Positions 32,893 to 44,906 are shown, numbered from the stretch's first letter. The stretch is 64,000 nucleotides of DNA from Pomphorhynchus laevis (GCA_012934845.2 WNNJ02000556.1:1-64000); one strand, 5' to 3'. Translations and numbers: made by a program. The notes: generated by a model from the letters alone, not told the origin.

Positions 32893-33019
32893 TTGTATCT
32901 TGGAGAATGGAAAACTCTGCAAGAGGTAGAAATTAAAAGTATTTTCTTGCAAGCATGTACTGAAAACATATTATAATATAAGAGAAATATCATTTAATGT
33001 ATTTAATTTCATAATATAG

Positions 33020-33330
33020 GACGAGAATAAACTCCACCATGGCCAGTCCCAAGCCAGGGCTGAGAAAAGAGGATGGTTGGAGATAGACTTCGTGACAAGA
33101 TAACCATAAAACAAAACCGTTGCATCAACATTATGAAATACTGTCTCAATGCTTTAAACGTCAGAACTACGGCGTCTCCAGCCCTCAGGTACTGCCTGGC
33201 CTGACTGATAAGTCATCAAGGGTCTCTGTAGTAAGCCAAAGACTCCCTCGATAGAACCAAATGGAGACGATTTACAAAAGCAGCGGACCCGTTCCTACAA
33301 GACAAAACGCTAAAGAAAAATAATAAGAAG
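33020..33330 (+). repeat. SINE/RTE-like copy with twister-like start
   Basis: Begins about 130 bp upstream of the PGM3 start codon: ctccaccatggccagtccca, agccagggctgagaaaagag, gatggttggag, then atagacttcgtgacaag and aaaacaaaaccgttgcatca. CTCCA and TGGAG at its ends can pair as the outer helix of a twister-like fold. The second half has diverged from the copy at 29,636. It runs directly into a Naiad fragment. Confidence 0.5.
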
Positions 33331-33399
33331 ATAAAACAAGAACAGAAGGAAAACAATATTTTACACATTCTAGCGATAAGAAAGCGAGATGTAAAGTCT

Positions 33400-34100
33400 A
33401 AACTGTTACCGACATTTGGACGAAACATTTGTAAATATAATAGGGAATTGAAAGCGAGATATAACGATGATATTGGAAACCTATCTAGAAACATAATGTA
33501 ATTTCAATTAGTTTTATAATAATCAAATTTCTAACTTGGTAAGCTGATTAATGGCGAAAGCTTAAATAAGTCTAAGATTAAAATTTGGAAAGATTATATA
33601 TGTGATGAAATTTAAAAGAAAATAAAAATAACAAACAAAATGAAAGATAAAATTATTAAAGATATGTATTCAGAACTAAATATAACAATATAATATAATT
33701 ATATTTATAACTAAATATAATTTAATAGATGCATATTTTAAACTAGATTGAAAATAAATTTAAAGAATTGTCGTAATATGTAAAATATTTAAAAATAAAA
33801 ATATTTAAAAGTTAAATAAAATTAACTAAATTAATTAAAAAAATTAATAATTATTATTTAAATTATTTAATAATATTGTATATAACATACCATATACTAT
33901 AAAATATAATACGTTAAATAATGAAATTTTAAGAATTGCGACAATATGTAGCGATATTGGCTTTCAAAGTCATTTAAATAATTTAAAATATACATATTTT
34001 TAACTAAGTTACTAAAAAATAAAATCAAATAGAAAACAGTTAAATATATAAATCAACACAATAATATAAAAAAAATTTAAAATCATTAGCGGAAAATATT
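33400..34100 (+). mobile_element. Naiad fragment, strongly decayed
   Basis: Recognisable by DNA similarity to copies B and C: ccgacatttggacgaaacat, gtaagctgattaatggcgaa, aaaatttggaaagattatat, then after large losses gttaaataatgaaattttaa and aatcaacacaataatata. Both catalytic regions are gone. Its degree of decay makes it older than copies B and C. Confidence 0.7.
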
Positions 34101-34295
34101 TATAGATGGATAATAAATAATATACTTTGTATTAGAATAAGATATTATATAAAACATTTTATCCGAGGAAATATGTCATGAGCTTCAATAGCAGCTTGGC
34201 CCTGCTGCTATGCTGAGGCTAGGAATAGGAGGCGAAACCTGATAACGTATCAGTTTCTCCTGATGACCTCTAATCCTTATTCTGATGATATAAAA
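34100..34295 (+). repeat. Naiad terminal repeat, shortened
   Basis: ggataataaataatatactt, then the core (ttggccctgctgctatgctg, aggcgaaacctgataac, tttctcctgatgacctctaa). The distal part with the end signature is missing. Confidence 0.75.
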
Positions 34296-34299
34296 ATAT

Positions 34300-35107
34300 A
34301 ATCGAATTATTAATTAATATAAATTATTAATTTATATCTTAAAGATGACATATGTAATTTTACAATAAGCATATTTTTGCATGAGCATTCATGCCTACCG
34401 AAAATATAATACATTAAATAATGAAATTTTAAGAATTGCAACAATAGGTGAACAAATTTATCCAGCCTTATTCTTAATAAAACAAATATTAATGATAAAG
34501 AAAGTATATATCTTAATATGAGCATTAAATTAACATTAACTAAAACTACTATTAATTTATATCGTAAAGATGGACATATTTAAATTTACAAGAAACATAT
34601 TTTTGCATGAGCATTCATGCATACCATATAATATAAAATATAATACATTAAATAATGAATTTTTTAGAATTGCATCAATTCGTAACGATATTGGTTTTCT
34701 TCAAAATCATTTAAATAATTTAATAGATACATATTCTAAACTAGGTTACTGTAAAAATACCATCAAACGGAAAATAGTAAAATGTATAAATCAACACAAT
34801 AATATTAAAAATAAACTTAAAATCATTAGCAATAAATTTTTATAGATCGAAAATAAATAATATACTTCGTATTTTGAGCATTCATACCACATGATATTAA
34901 ATATAATACATTAAATAATGAAATTTACGAATTGCAACAATAAGTAACCATATTGGCTTTCTTCAAAAGCCTTTGATCTGATTAACTTTTGCATCTTAAA
35001 AAATTTAATAGATACATATTTCAAACCAAGTTATTATAAAATATCATCAAACAAAAAATAGTAAAACATATAAATAAACACAATAAAATAAATTTAAAAA
35101 TAAATTT
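34300..35107 (+). mobile_element. Three partial Naiad 3' coding ends in tandem
   Basis: The block encoding IFLHEHSCIPYNIKYNTLNN starts near 34,330 (decayed), 34,585 (best, open at 34,570-34,845) and 34,875 (decayed), each in the same orientation. The middle copy ends in gcaataaatttttatagatcg as in copy B. Serial 5'-truncated copies arranged head to tail are typical of PLEs. Confidence 0.75.
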
Positions 35108-35199
35108 AAACTAAGATACTTGTATTTAATAATATTATAATAATAAAAATAATATTATTATAATATTATTCAAGAACGTTCAAGTAAAACAAAAGTTAG

Positions 35200-35440
35200 C
35201 CGTAAAATGTCCATACCGGGCAACAGGTTTGCTAAAACATATCTTAATCGACTGACAAAGCACACACAGGGCCACCATGACAGACAAGAATACCCTTACG
35301 GGAGTTCCATTCCTTGATCGCATTGCGAAGCGCGTAGTCGTCCCTCATGATGGTGCTGCTTGGGTGATTTCCGATTAGATCCCTCCAATTCCCGAAACAC
35401 CAGGAATTGGCACGCACCATCCCAAAATCTATGATCCAAA
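35200..35440 (-). other. GC-richer unassigned block
   Basis: On the minus strand a frame of about 60 residues is open, with MVRANSWCFGNWRDLIGNHP followed by RDDYALRNAIKEWNSRKGI. No family recognised. Being between the same direct repeats, it may be the 5' part of the LINE fragment that follows, or a separate element. Confidence 0.35.
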
Positions 35441-35579
35441 AGTATTACTAGTATCTTAAACTAAGATAATTTTCTTAATCAAAATTTAACAGACAATTAC
35501 AATGTACGGGTTACCCGCAAATGGGCTCTCATATTGTTATCACTATGAAACTTAAAACGTTATTTGTGATTTTGTGTAA

Positions 35580-36325
35580 TCATTGGTTGTTGCTTTCTGA
35601 CATGCCTGCTTTCTGACATGCGTAAGGTTTCATCCTTATTGACATTAAAACAGCATTTGCAATAAGGGTTGAGATCCTTGATCGTAAGGTTTGTATACAA
35701 TCATTGTAGGAAGAATGAGTGCGAGTGGATATCTGACTTGATATTTGTTTCAGTATCAAGTTCGTTGTCGGACCCATCCCTCCTGTGGTCGATAATATAA
35801 TCGGATGAAAGGATACATGCTCAACTTTGACCATTCGTTCATTATATTTTGCATTTTTGCGATTTTCGTGGTATTTGAAGAGGTCTGATATTCTTGATAG
35901 GGAGTACGGCGAAGCCAAAGAGTTAAAAACGCCTATATCCATGAAGGACCGGTCCATAGCATTCCCAAATAGGCGGTTGCAAGAAATATCTGCCCTTGCA
36001 TCTCTATCTTGCGATGTTGTATTGTTATCGAATTCAATAGATTGAGGCACAGGATTAAGTTGGGGCTATTTTATTACGCATTACAAAACGAGCTTAAACA
36101 TTTAGATATCTCATCGATTACAATATTGTGACGGACAAAATTAAATCCTCCAGTCGGGCATGACAGGGCATGTGTAATATCAAATCCGACACCGCGAGGG
36201 CACTTATTTGCCATTGAGTTTGGTTGCCAACTATATCGTACTGCAACAGCGTCTTGAAACTCGCTCGAAGTTGGAAATGTACCCGCTAGGTCATACGCTG
36301 GGTTCAGCCATGCCGAACTAAGATA
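35580..36325 (-). mobile_element. LINE 3' fragment with restriction-like endonuclease (family A)
   Basis: Minus-strand translation gives FPTSSEFQDAVAVRYSWQPN, FDITHALSCPTGGFNFVRHN, then (35,580-36,050) ARADISCNRLF, SFMDIGVFNSLASPYS, KNAKYNERMVKVEH and FHPIILSTTGGMGP. It parallels the LINE at 15.5-16.2 kb block for block, including the RHN and the D...D pair of the nuclease. A stop near 36,080 separates the two frames. It is truncated at the 5' side. Confidence 0.8.
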
Positions 36326-36365
36326 CTAGTAATAATATTATAACAATAAAAATAATATTATTAGA

Positions 36366-36930
36366 AAAACAAATTTTATCACAAGAAATACCACATTAGC
36401 GCGTATTTGAGCATGCCGCTATGTTGGGTGGAATAATAGATTTAATTCCACATGATGACCTCTATTTCTTGGTCGAATACATCGTATATTATTTATTATT
36501 TAATTCATAAATATTGATTTTTATTTTAAAAATAAATTGTATCGTTATATCAATTCTTATTGTATTAACTATTAGAGAAACTTTAAAAAAATACAAAATC
36601 ACCACATCTAAACTAAATGTATAAATTGTATAAAATCTTGGATATTTTCAGTTTGACGTACTTTGTCTAAATTAAGCAAAAGCCTGTTTATTGTGCATCT
36701 TAATGTGCCCTTTTGAATGGGGTATAATTTTTTGGGAGAAATGCGTTTGGGCTAAAAATTTTAAATATTTATAATAATTTAGTTAGCTGATCTGATTTAT
36801 CGTTTTGCAATTTTTTATGATATAAAAAAATAAAAATATAGTATTATATAAAAATATAAATAAAATATATATTATATTATAAAAAATACAATATTTATTA
36901 TATTTAAAAATAAAAATAAAACTTTAAACT
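36366..36930 (+). repeat. Partial Naiad terminus and AT-rich spacer
   Basis: At 36,370-36,475: acaagaaataccacattagc, catgccgctatgttgggtgg, ttccacatgatgacctctat, a core with its middle deleted. From about 36,500 to 36,930 nothing further is recognised except a short ttagttagctgatctgattt string near 36,780 that resembles the Naiad end signature. Confidence 0.6.
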
Positions 36931-37059
36931 CTGAAGAATACGTCAATAGCCGAGGAATAAGGGTCGAAACCTGATAACATAGCAGTTTCTCCTGATGACA
37001 CTTAATCGTCAATAATTGTTATTAATTATTATTTTATCTAATAATAGCCCGTTGTAAGT

Positions 37060-37150
37060 TTAATGGCCCGTTGTAAGTTTAGTCTGAGTCAACTAAACTA
37101 GGTGGCGACACCGAAAAAGCAACGTTAAAAATTATGACTTAAAAGTTACA
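37060..37150 (+). promoter_or_regulatory. Naiad leader with two hairpins
   Basis: AGTTTAGT (37,076-37,083) pairs with ACTAAACT (37,092-37,099) around CTGAGTCA. Next to it GGTG-GCGA-CACC (37,101-37,112) is a perfect hairpin followed directly by GAAA. The first hairpin and the gcgacaccgaaaaagcaacg string are conserved in copy B. A cccgttgtaagttta stretch is duplicated just upstream. It may act as 5' UTR or RNA-recognition structure. Confidence 0.45.
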
Positions 37151-37829
37151 TGTACTCAACAATATTGGAAAAATACGAGATTACTAATGATTTCAATTTT
37201 AGATCTTTTAAATGTAACAGAACAAATTGTATAGTTTGTGATGTTATAAATAATAATAATTGTATCGTAAGTAATACGGCAAACAAATGTTTTTCATTAA
37301 ATATTAATAATAATTGTAACTGCAATACCGCAGGTGTAGTGTATCTAATACAATGCACATGTGGATTGCAATATATAGGAAAACATATCAAATGTTAAAA
37401 ACTAGGTTTAGGCAACACATATATAATATACAGCATAATAGTCAAACTATATTTCATAAACATATGAGATTAATAGGACATGATATTAAAAACTGTAAAT
37501 TATTTATTTTAGAGCATATTATCGAAGAAAACATTTCAATATTAAATCAAAAACTATTAGAAAAAGAAGATTTTTGGATTAAAACGCTTAATTCCATGTA
37601 CCCATTAGGATTAAATGACGTGGTACAAGGAATTGGCAGAAGTAGTATAATACATAATAAACAACTATATTATAATAATCCAGTTAAACGCAAACCAAGA
37701 AGTCATGGTGATAAAAGGAATAGGAAAAATAGAGTTAAAAATATTAAAAAAGATATGTATATAAATGAACGATTAGAAATATTAAAACAACTTTTAAGTG
37801 ATAATAAGCTAAAAGATCTTTATGTATAG
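37150..37829 (+). pseudogene. Naiad GIY-YIG endonuclease domain (copy C)
   Basis: A Cys cluster (KCNRTNCIVCDV, then CNCN) precedes the GIY-YIG core VVYLIQCTCGLQYIGK; then come KTRFRQHIYNIQHNSQTIFH, FILEHIIEEN, and EDFWIKTLNSMYPLGLND. A basic linker (KRKPRSHGDKRNRKNRVK) leads towards the RT. In PLEs this nuclease nicks the target so that the RNA can be copied in place. The domain is interrupted once. Confidence 0.8.
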
Positions 37830-39600
37830 CCGGACTTTTAATTATTCTAAAAGTAAAGAAATAATAGGGTCAGATTTAAGTAAATATATTCCTAAAATAA
37901 GGTATAAACTCCTACCACCATTAGGACGAAAAATTTGTAATTATAATAAAGAATTAAAATCAATATGTAACGATAATATTAGAAACATAATGGAAACAGA
38001 ATGCAATTGTAAAAGTCTTTGTTTTGAAAAAATAATTGAACAAATATGTACCAATAACCTAGAATTAATTGAAAATTGTGAATTAAGAAAGCTGCTATCA
38101 AAAGGGTATAAATATAGATTAAATAATAACAACGACAAAAATAAAATTTACAATTCGTTATATAATAACTTAAATGCTTACTTTAGTAAGCTGATTAATA
38201 GTGAAAGCTCGAATATATCTAAGATAAAAATTTGGAAAGATTATATACTTGATAAAATTAAAAATAAAATGAAAATAACAAACAATTGCAAAAAGAAAGA
38301 TAAAATTAATGAAGATATGTATAAAGAACTTACTAAATTAAAGGATAATTTTATAATAACAACTATTGATAAAGCTAGTAATAGCTTTGTCTTCATATGC
38401 AAAAAGCTTTATTATGATATACTAGTGAAAGAGGTTAATTCTAATGATTTAAATGTAAATCCAACATATGAACGTAGTGAGTTGAGTTTAGAAACAATTA
38501 TTACAAGTCATTGTTCTATAATGGATAAAAAGGGTATAAAGGTTGAATCAGATAATAAAACTATATCTATATTATATTGGAATCCAAAATTACATAAAAA
38601 TCCAATAAAACCTAGGTTCATATGTAGTGCGTTTAAATGTACATTAAAACCACTTTCGGTCTATATGAATAAAATACTTAAATTAATTAAAGCACACTTT
38701 AAAAAATATTGCAAGGTAATCGAAATTAATACTGGTATAAAACACTATTTTAGTATTAATTCTACAAAAGAATTTTTAGAACAGACAAAAGGAATAAATT
38801 TTCAAAATATAAATACATACGATTTTAGTACTCTTTATACAAATCTAGGTTTAGTAGACATTAAAGAAGCGTTAGTAAAATAAATTAATCCTTTATTCGG
38901 AAAAATATATACACATATATGTTATAATAATTATAACGCCTATCTAACAAAAATTAAACCATCAAATAAATATAAATATATGGATAAAATTGAATTAATA
39001 GAATCCTTAAATATTTTGATAAATCAAAATTATTTAAAAGTAGGGACATCTATATTTAGACAAGTAAAAGGTGTTCCAATGGATGGTAATAGTAGCCCAA
39101 TTATAGCTGACTTGTTTTTAAGCTTTATAGAATATGAATTTGTTCATAACTGTGTAAAAACTAAATTTAAACAATATAAATATATGAAATATATGTTTCG
39201 ATACATTGATGATATATGTGTATTTAATTCTTATAATTTTTATTCAATTAGTGAGCACATTTATCCAGAAAGCCTTATTCTTAACAAAACCATATTAATG
39301 ATAAAGAAGGTGTATATCTGAATATGAACATAAAATTAACATTAACTAAAACTACTATCAATTTATATCGTAAAGATGACATATTTAAATTTACAAGAAA
39401 CATATTTTTGCATGAGCATTCATGCATACCATATAATATAAAATATAATACATTAAATAATTTAATAGATACATATTTTAAACTAGGTTACTATAAAAAT
39501 AACATCAAGCAGAAAATAGTAAAATATATAAATCAACACAATAATATAAAGAATAAATTTAAACTCTTAAGTGGAAAATTTTTATGGATGGATAATAAAT
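37830..39600 (+). pseudogene. Naiad reverse transcriptase domain (copy C)
   Basis: A 353-residue frame to 38,883 carries LPPLGRKICNYN, ECNCKSLCF, IITTIDKASNSFVFICKKLY, SILYWNPKLHKNPIKPRFIC and NTYDFSTLYTNLGL (catalytic Asp). A further frame, 38,980-39,321, carries QVKGVPMDGNSSPIIADLFL and MFRYIDDICVF (catalytic YxDD). The end, with KFTRNIFLHEHSCIPYNI, lies at 39,324-39,602. The motif order matches Penelope-like RTs, the group closest to telomerase. Interrupted, so inactive. Confidence 0.85.
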
Positions 39601-39960
39601 AATATACTTTGCATTAGAATAAGATACTAGATAGTTATTTCAGAGGAATACATCATTAGCATGTATTTGGCCCCGCTGCTATGTTGGGTAGAGGAGTTAG
39701 TGGCCGAAACCTGATAGCATAGCAGTTCCTCCTGATGACCTCTAATTCTTATTCTGATACAACGTCTGTTATTTATTAGTCAATTCATAAAAATGACTTT
39801 TTTTTAATTTCATTTTTTTAACTTGATTTAAATTATAGAAAATCTAAAAACAATTATTAATTTATTATTTAATTATTAAATTTTGATTTAGCATTATTAT
39901 GTTTTATTTATTTTATAATTATTTTAAATACGTAGACTCAGTTAGCTGATTTAATCAGTT
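39600..39960 (+). repeat. Naiad terminal repeat with structured core
   Basis: Core 39,669-39,738: GGCCCC, CTGCTATG (39,676-39,683), TTGGGTA, GAGGA (39,691-39,695), GGCC-GAAAC (39,702-39,710), CATAGCAG (39,718-39,725), TTCCTC, CTGATGA (39,732-39,738). The distal AT-rich part ends at acgtagactcagttagctga. Nearly identical to the solo copy at 57,605. Confidence 0.9.
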
Positions 39961-42560
39961 GTTTACAAATACAATGTTGTATCTATTCCAAACAAAATAA
40001 ATTTTTTTCAATATTTGGTAATACAAGCAGATGCGTGGTGAGCGGCAAGATTAGCATAACCGTGCAGTATACTAATAATATTGTAGTTAACTGTATTCAT
40101 TGCCGACGCTTAATCTGTGCTAAATTACATAGGTGTTGCTTAGCTACAAACCTCTCCTCGAACAAAGCATTTATAGCGTTTGTTGCTAGGATTATTACCT
40201 AAAGTACATGGCAAATGGTCATTTGTATGTGTGCCAGACTGAGCGGCCTGAACGTAGGGCGTCGATTGATGTTTTTACGAATTCAATTTTACTTAAGGAT
40301 TAAGCAAACAGTGCACTGATTTAACTGAAATTCGACCTGACTGATTTTTATAATAAAATTTACATCTTTCAAATGTAAATTACAAGTCATTTTTATTATG
40401 CTTATGTCACATATTTCCTTCATATTGGTAGTAAGATTTTACCACTATGAGATTTTACCACATTTAGCACGATATTTAGCAATATCTTGCTAAATGTGTT
40501 AAATTTGTGTTATTTAGAGTAATCAGTTAAGCAGCATAGGTACATATAAGTTATACAATTTGTAAATATTAAAATGCGTTCATTTTGCAAAATTTAATTC
40601 AAAATTTATCAAAAACATGCAAAACGTGTTTATAAAATCCAACATTTAAAATCAATTTTACATTTAATGTATTCATATGTTTGACGAAGTGGCGTTCTTA
40701 AAAATTTAGTCAATTCGTCATTTGCTATTTAGCAGTAAATGATATTTAAAATACTAGTCTTCAAGTTACAAGTCTCTTAATTTCTTAAAGATATTGGATT
40801 AGAGAATGCATAAAATCCCATTCCACTGTCAATAATTCTCCATTCAATATGTTTTGGTATCCATGAAAACCGAAAACCATTAGCGTTAGCAAATAAACAA
40901 CCATCATGCATTGTAATGTCCGAGAATTATGAAAATAAAAAATAATAATTATTTAATTTATAGTCACAAGTTATATTTGACCGGACATTTATTTTAAAAT
41001 GTGAATCGTTTACGCTCATCCAATTGTTATCCACTGAATTGTTACTAATTTGGCAACAAAAGATCTATTGTGTTACATGTATCCAATGTTGCAAATCATG
41101 ATGTGCAACATTTAAAATTTACGGATCCATCTGAAGTTATATTAATAATTATTATTTCCTTAGCTCAAGTAGGCTTTCATCATTAAGAAGGCTTTCTTAA
41201 TTAAGTTTTTATAATTAAGCTTTTGTTATCAAGCTAACCAAAATAAGTTTTCATCATCAAGTCAGTTTAAGCTGCTGACATGGAAAAATCAAATGTCGCA
41301 CCACTACATCACTGAATTAAATTTTGAAATCATCGTTTTTTTGTGTTTATCACTTATGTTGAAATAATAAAATTCAAATTCATTTACTAATTTTCAAGTT
41401 AATTATTTTAAATATATTAAAGTATATTGAATAATATTAAAATATTTAAATAATATTAAAATATTTAAATAATTTTAAATAATAAAAAATTATTTTAAAT
41501 AATAAATAAATGTAAATAAACTATTTTTTAAGTAACTTATTTTAGTACAAAAAAATAGGAAAATTTACAGCTACAATGATTGCTAAAATAAAATTATAGT
41601 TTTATAATTAATAATATATTAAAAGTAATAAGTTGATGCCTTATATGATTGTAAATTAGGCCCGCTTTATTGAGACTGTATTATAACTCACATTTTGATT
41701 AAAAATATTTAGTTTTTTAATTATTTACTAGCAAGAATATTGTAAAAATCTCACCGTCTTCTTTTAAAAGACAAAATTTTTCAACATATTCTCTTTGTTA
41801 ATGATATTTGGATATACTAGCTAAACAGGTAATTTATTTTTAGACAACGACGTCATGAAATGCAAGCTAAAGCAGTGGAAAATACAAATTGACTTTTCAT
41901 ATCTGCGCTGTCCTTAATCGAAGATTTTATTTTCACTGGCCAATAGCCATTCGTGTATAAACATTTTTATCATCTAAAATCATTGATTAATGATGCGTCT
42001 TCATAACAAAACGTACACTTCAACACTTGGCTACGAACTACTCCAAAAAAGTTATTGCTGCCACCCACTACTATACTGATAAAGAGAGATATAATTTCTT
42101 AATTGCTATATATGAATATCGTTTTTAATTATTCCTTGCTAGAACATGCATATATCACAGATCTATTAGAACTTGTACCTTATATTTTTAATTTATGTCG
42201 GAATTTCAATGCGCATGCCGAACTGTTATGCTTTTGCCAGAAGTAGCAATTGCAAGTGGTTCCAGTGCTGCTCAATCATATTGATTAATCATATTGATCT
42301 AAGCAAAAATATTATTGCTTATATATTGCAAGTTCAAAATATACTTATTATTGAATAGATAAGATTAACAATTTTAGTATTTAGAATTCTTAAATTTATA
42401 TCATTTAATAAACTATGACGTAATCATAGGACTGAACATTTGGTATGTATACTGCTATATAAAAATAAAGACAATAAAATGGTCTTTACTCTACATCTAT
42501 ATTTTGAAAATAAAACATTTAGCATAACCAACTAGTATTTAGAAAAATTATATTTTGTTT
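39961..42560. other. Non-coding stretch
   Basis: The first 300 bp are less AT-rich (for example gcgtggtgagcggcaagatt near 40,030) but hold no recognisable gene or repeat. The rest is AT-rich without open frames of note. Imperfect repeats of aggctttcatcattaag near 41,170-41,260 are too short to call. Confidence 0.45.
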
Positions 42561-42800
42561 TCATCACTTTACCAAGGCCGGTTCCCAGCCCGGCTGAAAA
42601 GGAAGAGGGTTGGTATCAGGAAAGGCATCCGACTTAAAAATACTGCTCTAAACCCGTAACATGATGAGTCAAGATCAAAAGAGCAAACTTAGCTAGGGCG
42701 TTCCCGGAATCAAAGCGCAGAGATCCCGCTTGGTCACTATAAAGGTCAAAGAACAAGCGGAAAGTACAAAAAAGAGATTTCCAACATCTTATGAAAAGCG
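42560..42800 (+). repeat. RTE/SINE-like fragment with twister-like motif
   Basis: ttaccaaggccggttcccag, cccggctgaaaaggaagagg, gttggtatcaggaaaggcat, ccg. The string GGCCGGTTCCCAGCCCGG closely follows the twister core, and ACCAA/TTGGT can close it. The following caggaaaggcatccg is the usual neighbour of this motif in RTE-type repeats of many animals. The remainder to 42,800 is unique here. Confidence 0.55.
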
Positions 42801-43430
42801 TAGCAGATCGAAAGTGTAAGAAGGAGAGGACGACCTAAAAATTGTTGCATATAATTATCTGAAATGTTACTATATCAATCAATTGTGTTTTGTAAATCTT
42901 GATTTGCCTGTCGACTTACTGAAATAAAGCTAACAAAACGCACCAAAGCTTACACAAGTATTTAAATCGATAAGTGACTGCAAGTTATTAAAAATTGTTC
43001 ATTTTTATAAATTTAGCCAAAAACATGTAGTGTAGAGAAACTTAATTAAATAGAATACTCATGAATGTCATATTATTGTTTAGGTGTTAGTTGAGTTTTG
43101 TTAACGGGTTTCATGATAAATTACGATTAGTACAATCGATTAAAGTAATTTTATCAGCACGATGTTTTGTGCTGGTGTAATTGTTTGAAAGCTAGAAATG
43201 TACAATTTCAAATTATTCAAAATGTGCACCTTGTAGGAATTTTGAGTATTCAAAGGTTATAGAGAGAATATAGACAATAACGATATAGTAGTTGGCGACT
43301 CTAATTATAAAATCTAATTAGATTAAAGTAAAAACAGTATAATTCCTTATTTTAGCACTAATTAGTTGATGGATGCATAGGAAAACGATATTTTTGCTCG
43401 AAAATTTCAGATTCGTGCATTAAATAACAA
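42801..43430. other. AT-rich stretch, nothing recognised
   Basis: No open frame and no repeat shared with other parts of the window. Confidence 0.45.
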
Positions 43431-44350
43431 AATTTTACTTATTGCCATAATATGTAATAATATTTTTTTTAAAGAATTATTTAAGATTTTAATTGATACA
43501 TATTTTAAACTATGGTAATATCGAAATTAATCAACTAACTGTTTATATATAAATCATCAAATTCAGTTCTTAACAATAATGTGATTATTAATAATCATTA
43601 AAATGTAATAAGAGATAAATTTTAATTCTTAACCTGAAAATTATTATAATTTAATGCTAAATATTACATAGTGCATGTTAGAATAAGCGATATTGCAATG
43701 GATATTATAATATATATTGCAATGATGTAGATATTACATCATTAGTATGTTCGTGGCCTCTCTGCTGTATTGGGTCAAGTAATCAGGGTCAAAATAATAT
43801 GATAGCACAGCAATTCTTCCTGAGTTGGATAAATCTTAAATTATATAAGATCTTAAACTATATATACATTTAAATTTTTAAATATGTGCACAAAATAAAT
43901 AGAATCAGTCGGCTGATTTACTAGTTATTTCGCAAATTAATGTCTTATGAATATAACATTTGTTGATAGTTATTTACTGTGATAACGCTATTTATGTAAA
44001 AGGAACATTTATCTATAAAATTGATTTCTATATAAAACATTTTTATACGAATCAACTTGAAATTTCGAACCTGATAACCTAGCCGAAATCTAAAAACACA
44101 GCAGCTCTTCCTGATGACCTCTAATCCTTATTATGATGCATCGTATGTCATTTATTAGTCAATTCATACAAAAATGATTTTATTTAGAATAAAATGTTAA
44201 ATTTTAACTTGATATAATAATAAATTGTACAAAATCTTATATAATTATTTATTATTTATAATTTTTTATTAATTTATTATTTATTTTTAGCATTATTTAT
44301 TAATTTACAAACATTATAAAATATGTAGACTCAGTTAGCTGATCTGATTT
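43430..44350 (+). repeat. Two decayed Naiad termini
   Basis: First (about 43,430-43,930): RT-tail remnants, then ctctctgctgtattgggtca, gatagcacagcaattcttcc, and an eroded end near 43,900. Second (about 44,070-44,350): cacagcagctcttcctgatg, acctctaatccttattatga, and the end signature tgtagactcagttagctga at 44,322. The first lost CTGATGA and GAAAC and is clearly older. Confidence 0.7.

Positions 44351-44906
<556 letters not shown>

Larger units (their letters stand above)
35108..36365. repeat. Direct repeats flanking a composite insertion
   Basis: actaagatacttgta with a following taatattataataataaaa run (35,108-35,165) recurs as actaagatactagtaataat with the same AT run (36,318-36,365). They bracket a GC-richer block (35,200-35,440) and a LINE fragment. 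At about 50 bp they are too long for a normal target duplication. The string tactagtatcttaaactaag near 35,448 adds an inverted piece. Confidence 0.55.
36935..39960 (+). mobile_element. Naiad-type PLE, copy C (best preserved)
   Basis: Layout: partial terminus with core (36,935-37,010), leader (37,060-37,150), endonuclease, linker, reverse transcriptase, 3' terminus (39,600-39,960). All enzymatic motifs can be found, but the reading frame is broken about four times and part of the linker is missing relative to copy A, so it is not active. The endonuclease is N-terminal to the RT, as in Naiad elements and unlike canonical PLEs. Copies B and C are close in sequence, so the family was active not long ago. 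Confidence 0.85.

Noticed and set aside
32893-32952. 20-residue N-terminal extension of PGM3
   Set aside because: The extension would begin at a TTG codon; the first in-frame ATG is at 32,892 and fits the usual spacing to YGTAGFRT.
32751-32993. 80-residue minus-strand frame overlapping the start of PGM3
   Set aside because: Out of frame with the mutase motifs and without any recognisable domain; a shadow of the real gene.
40000-40330. Possible gene or promoter in the less AT-rich stretch
   Set aside because: No open frame, splice pattern or motif could be supported.
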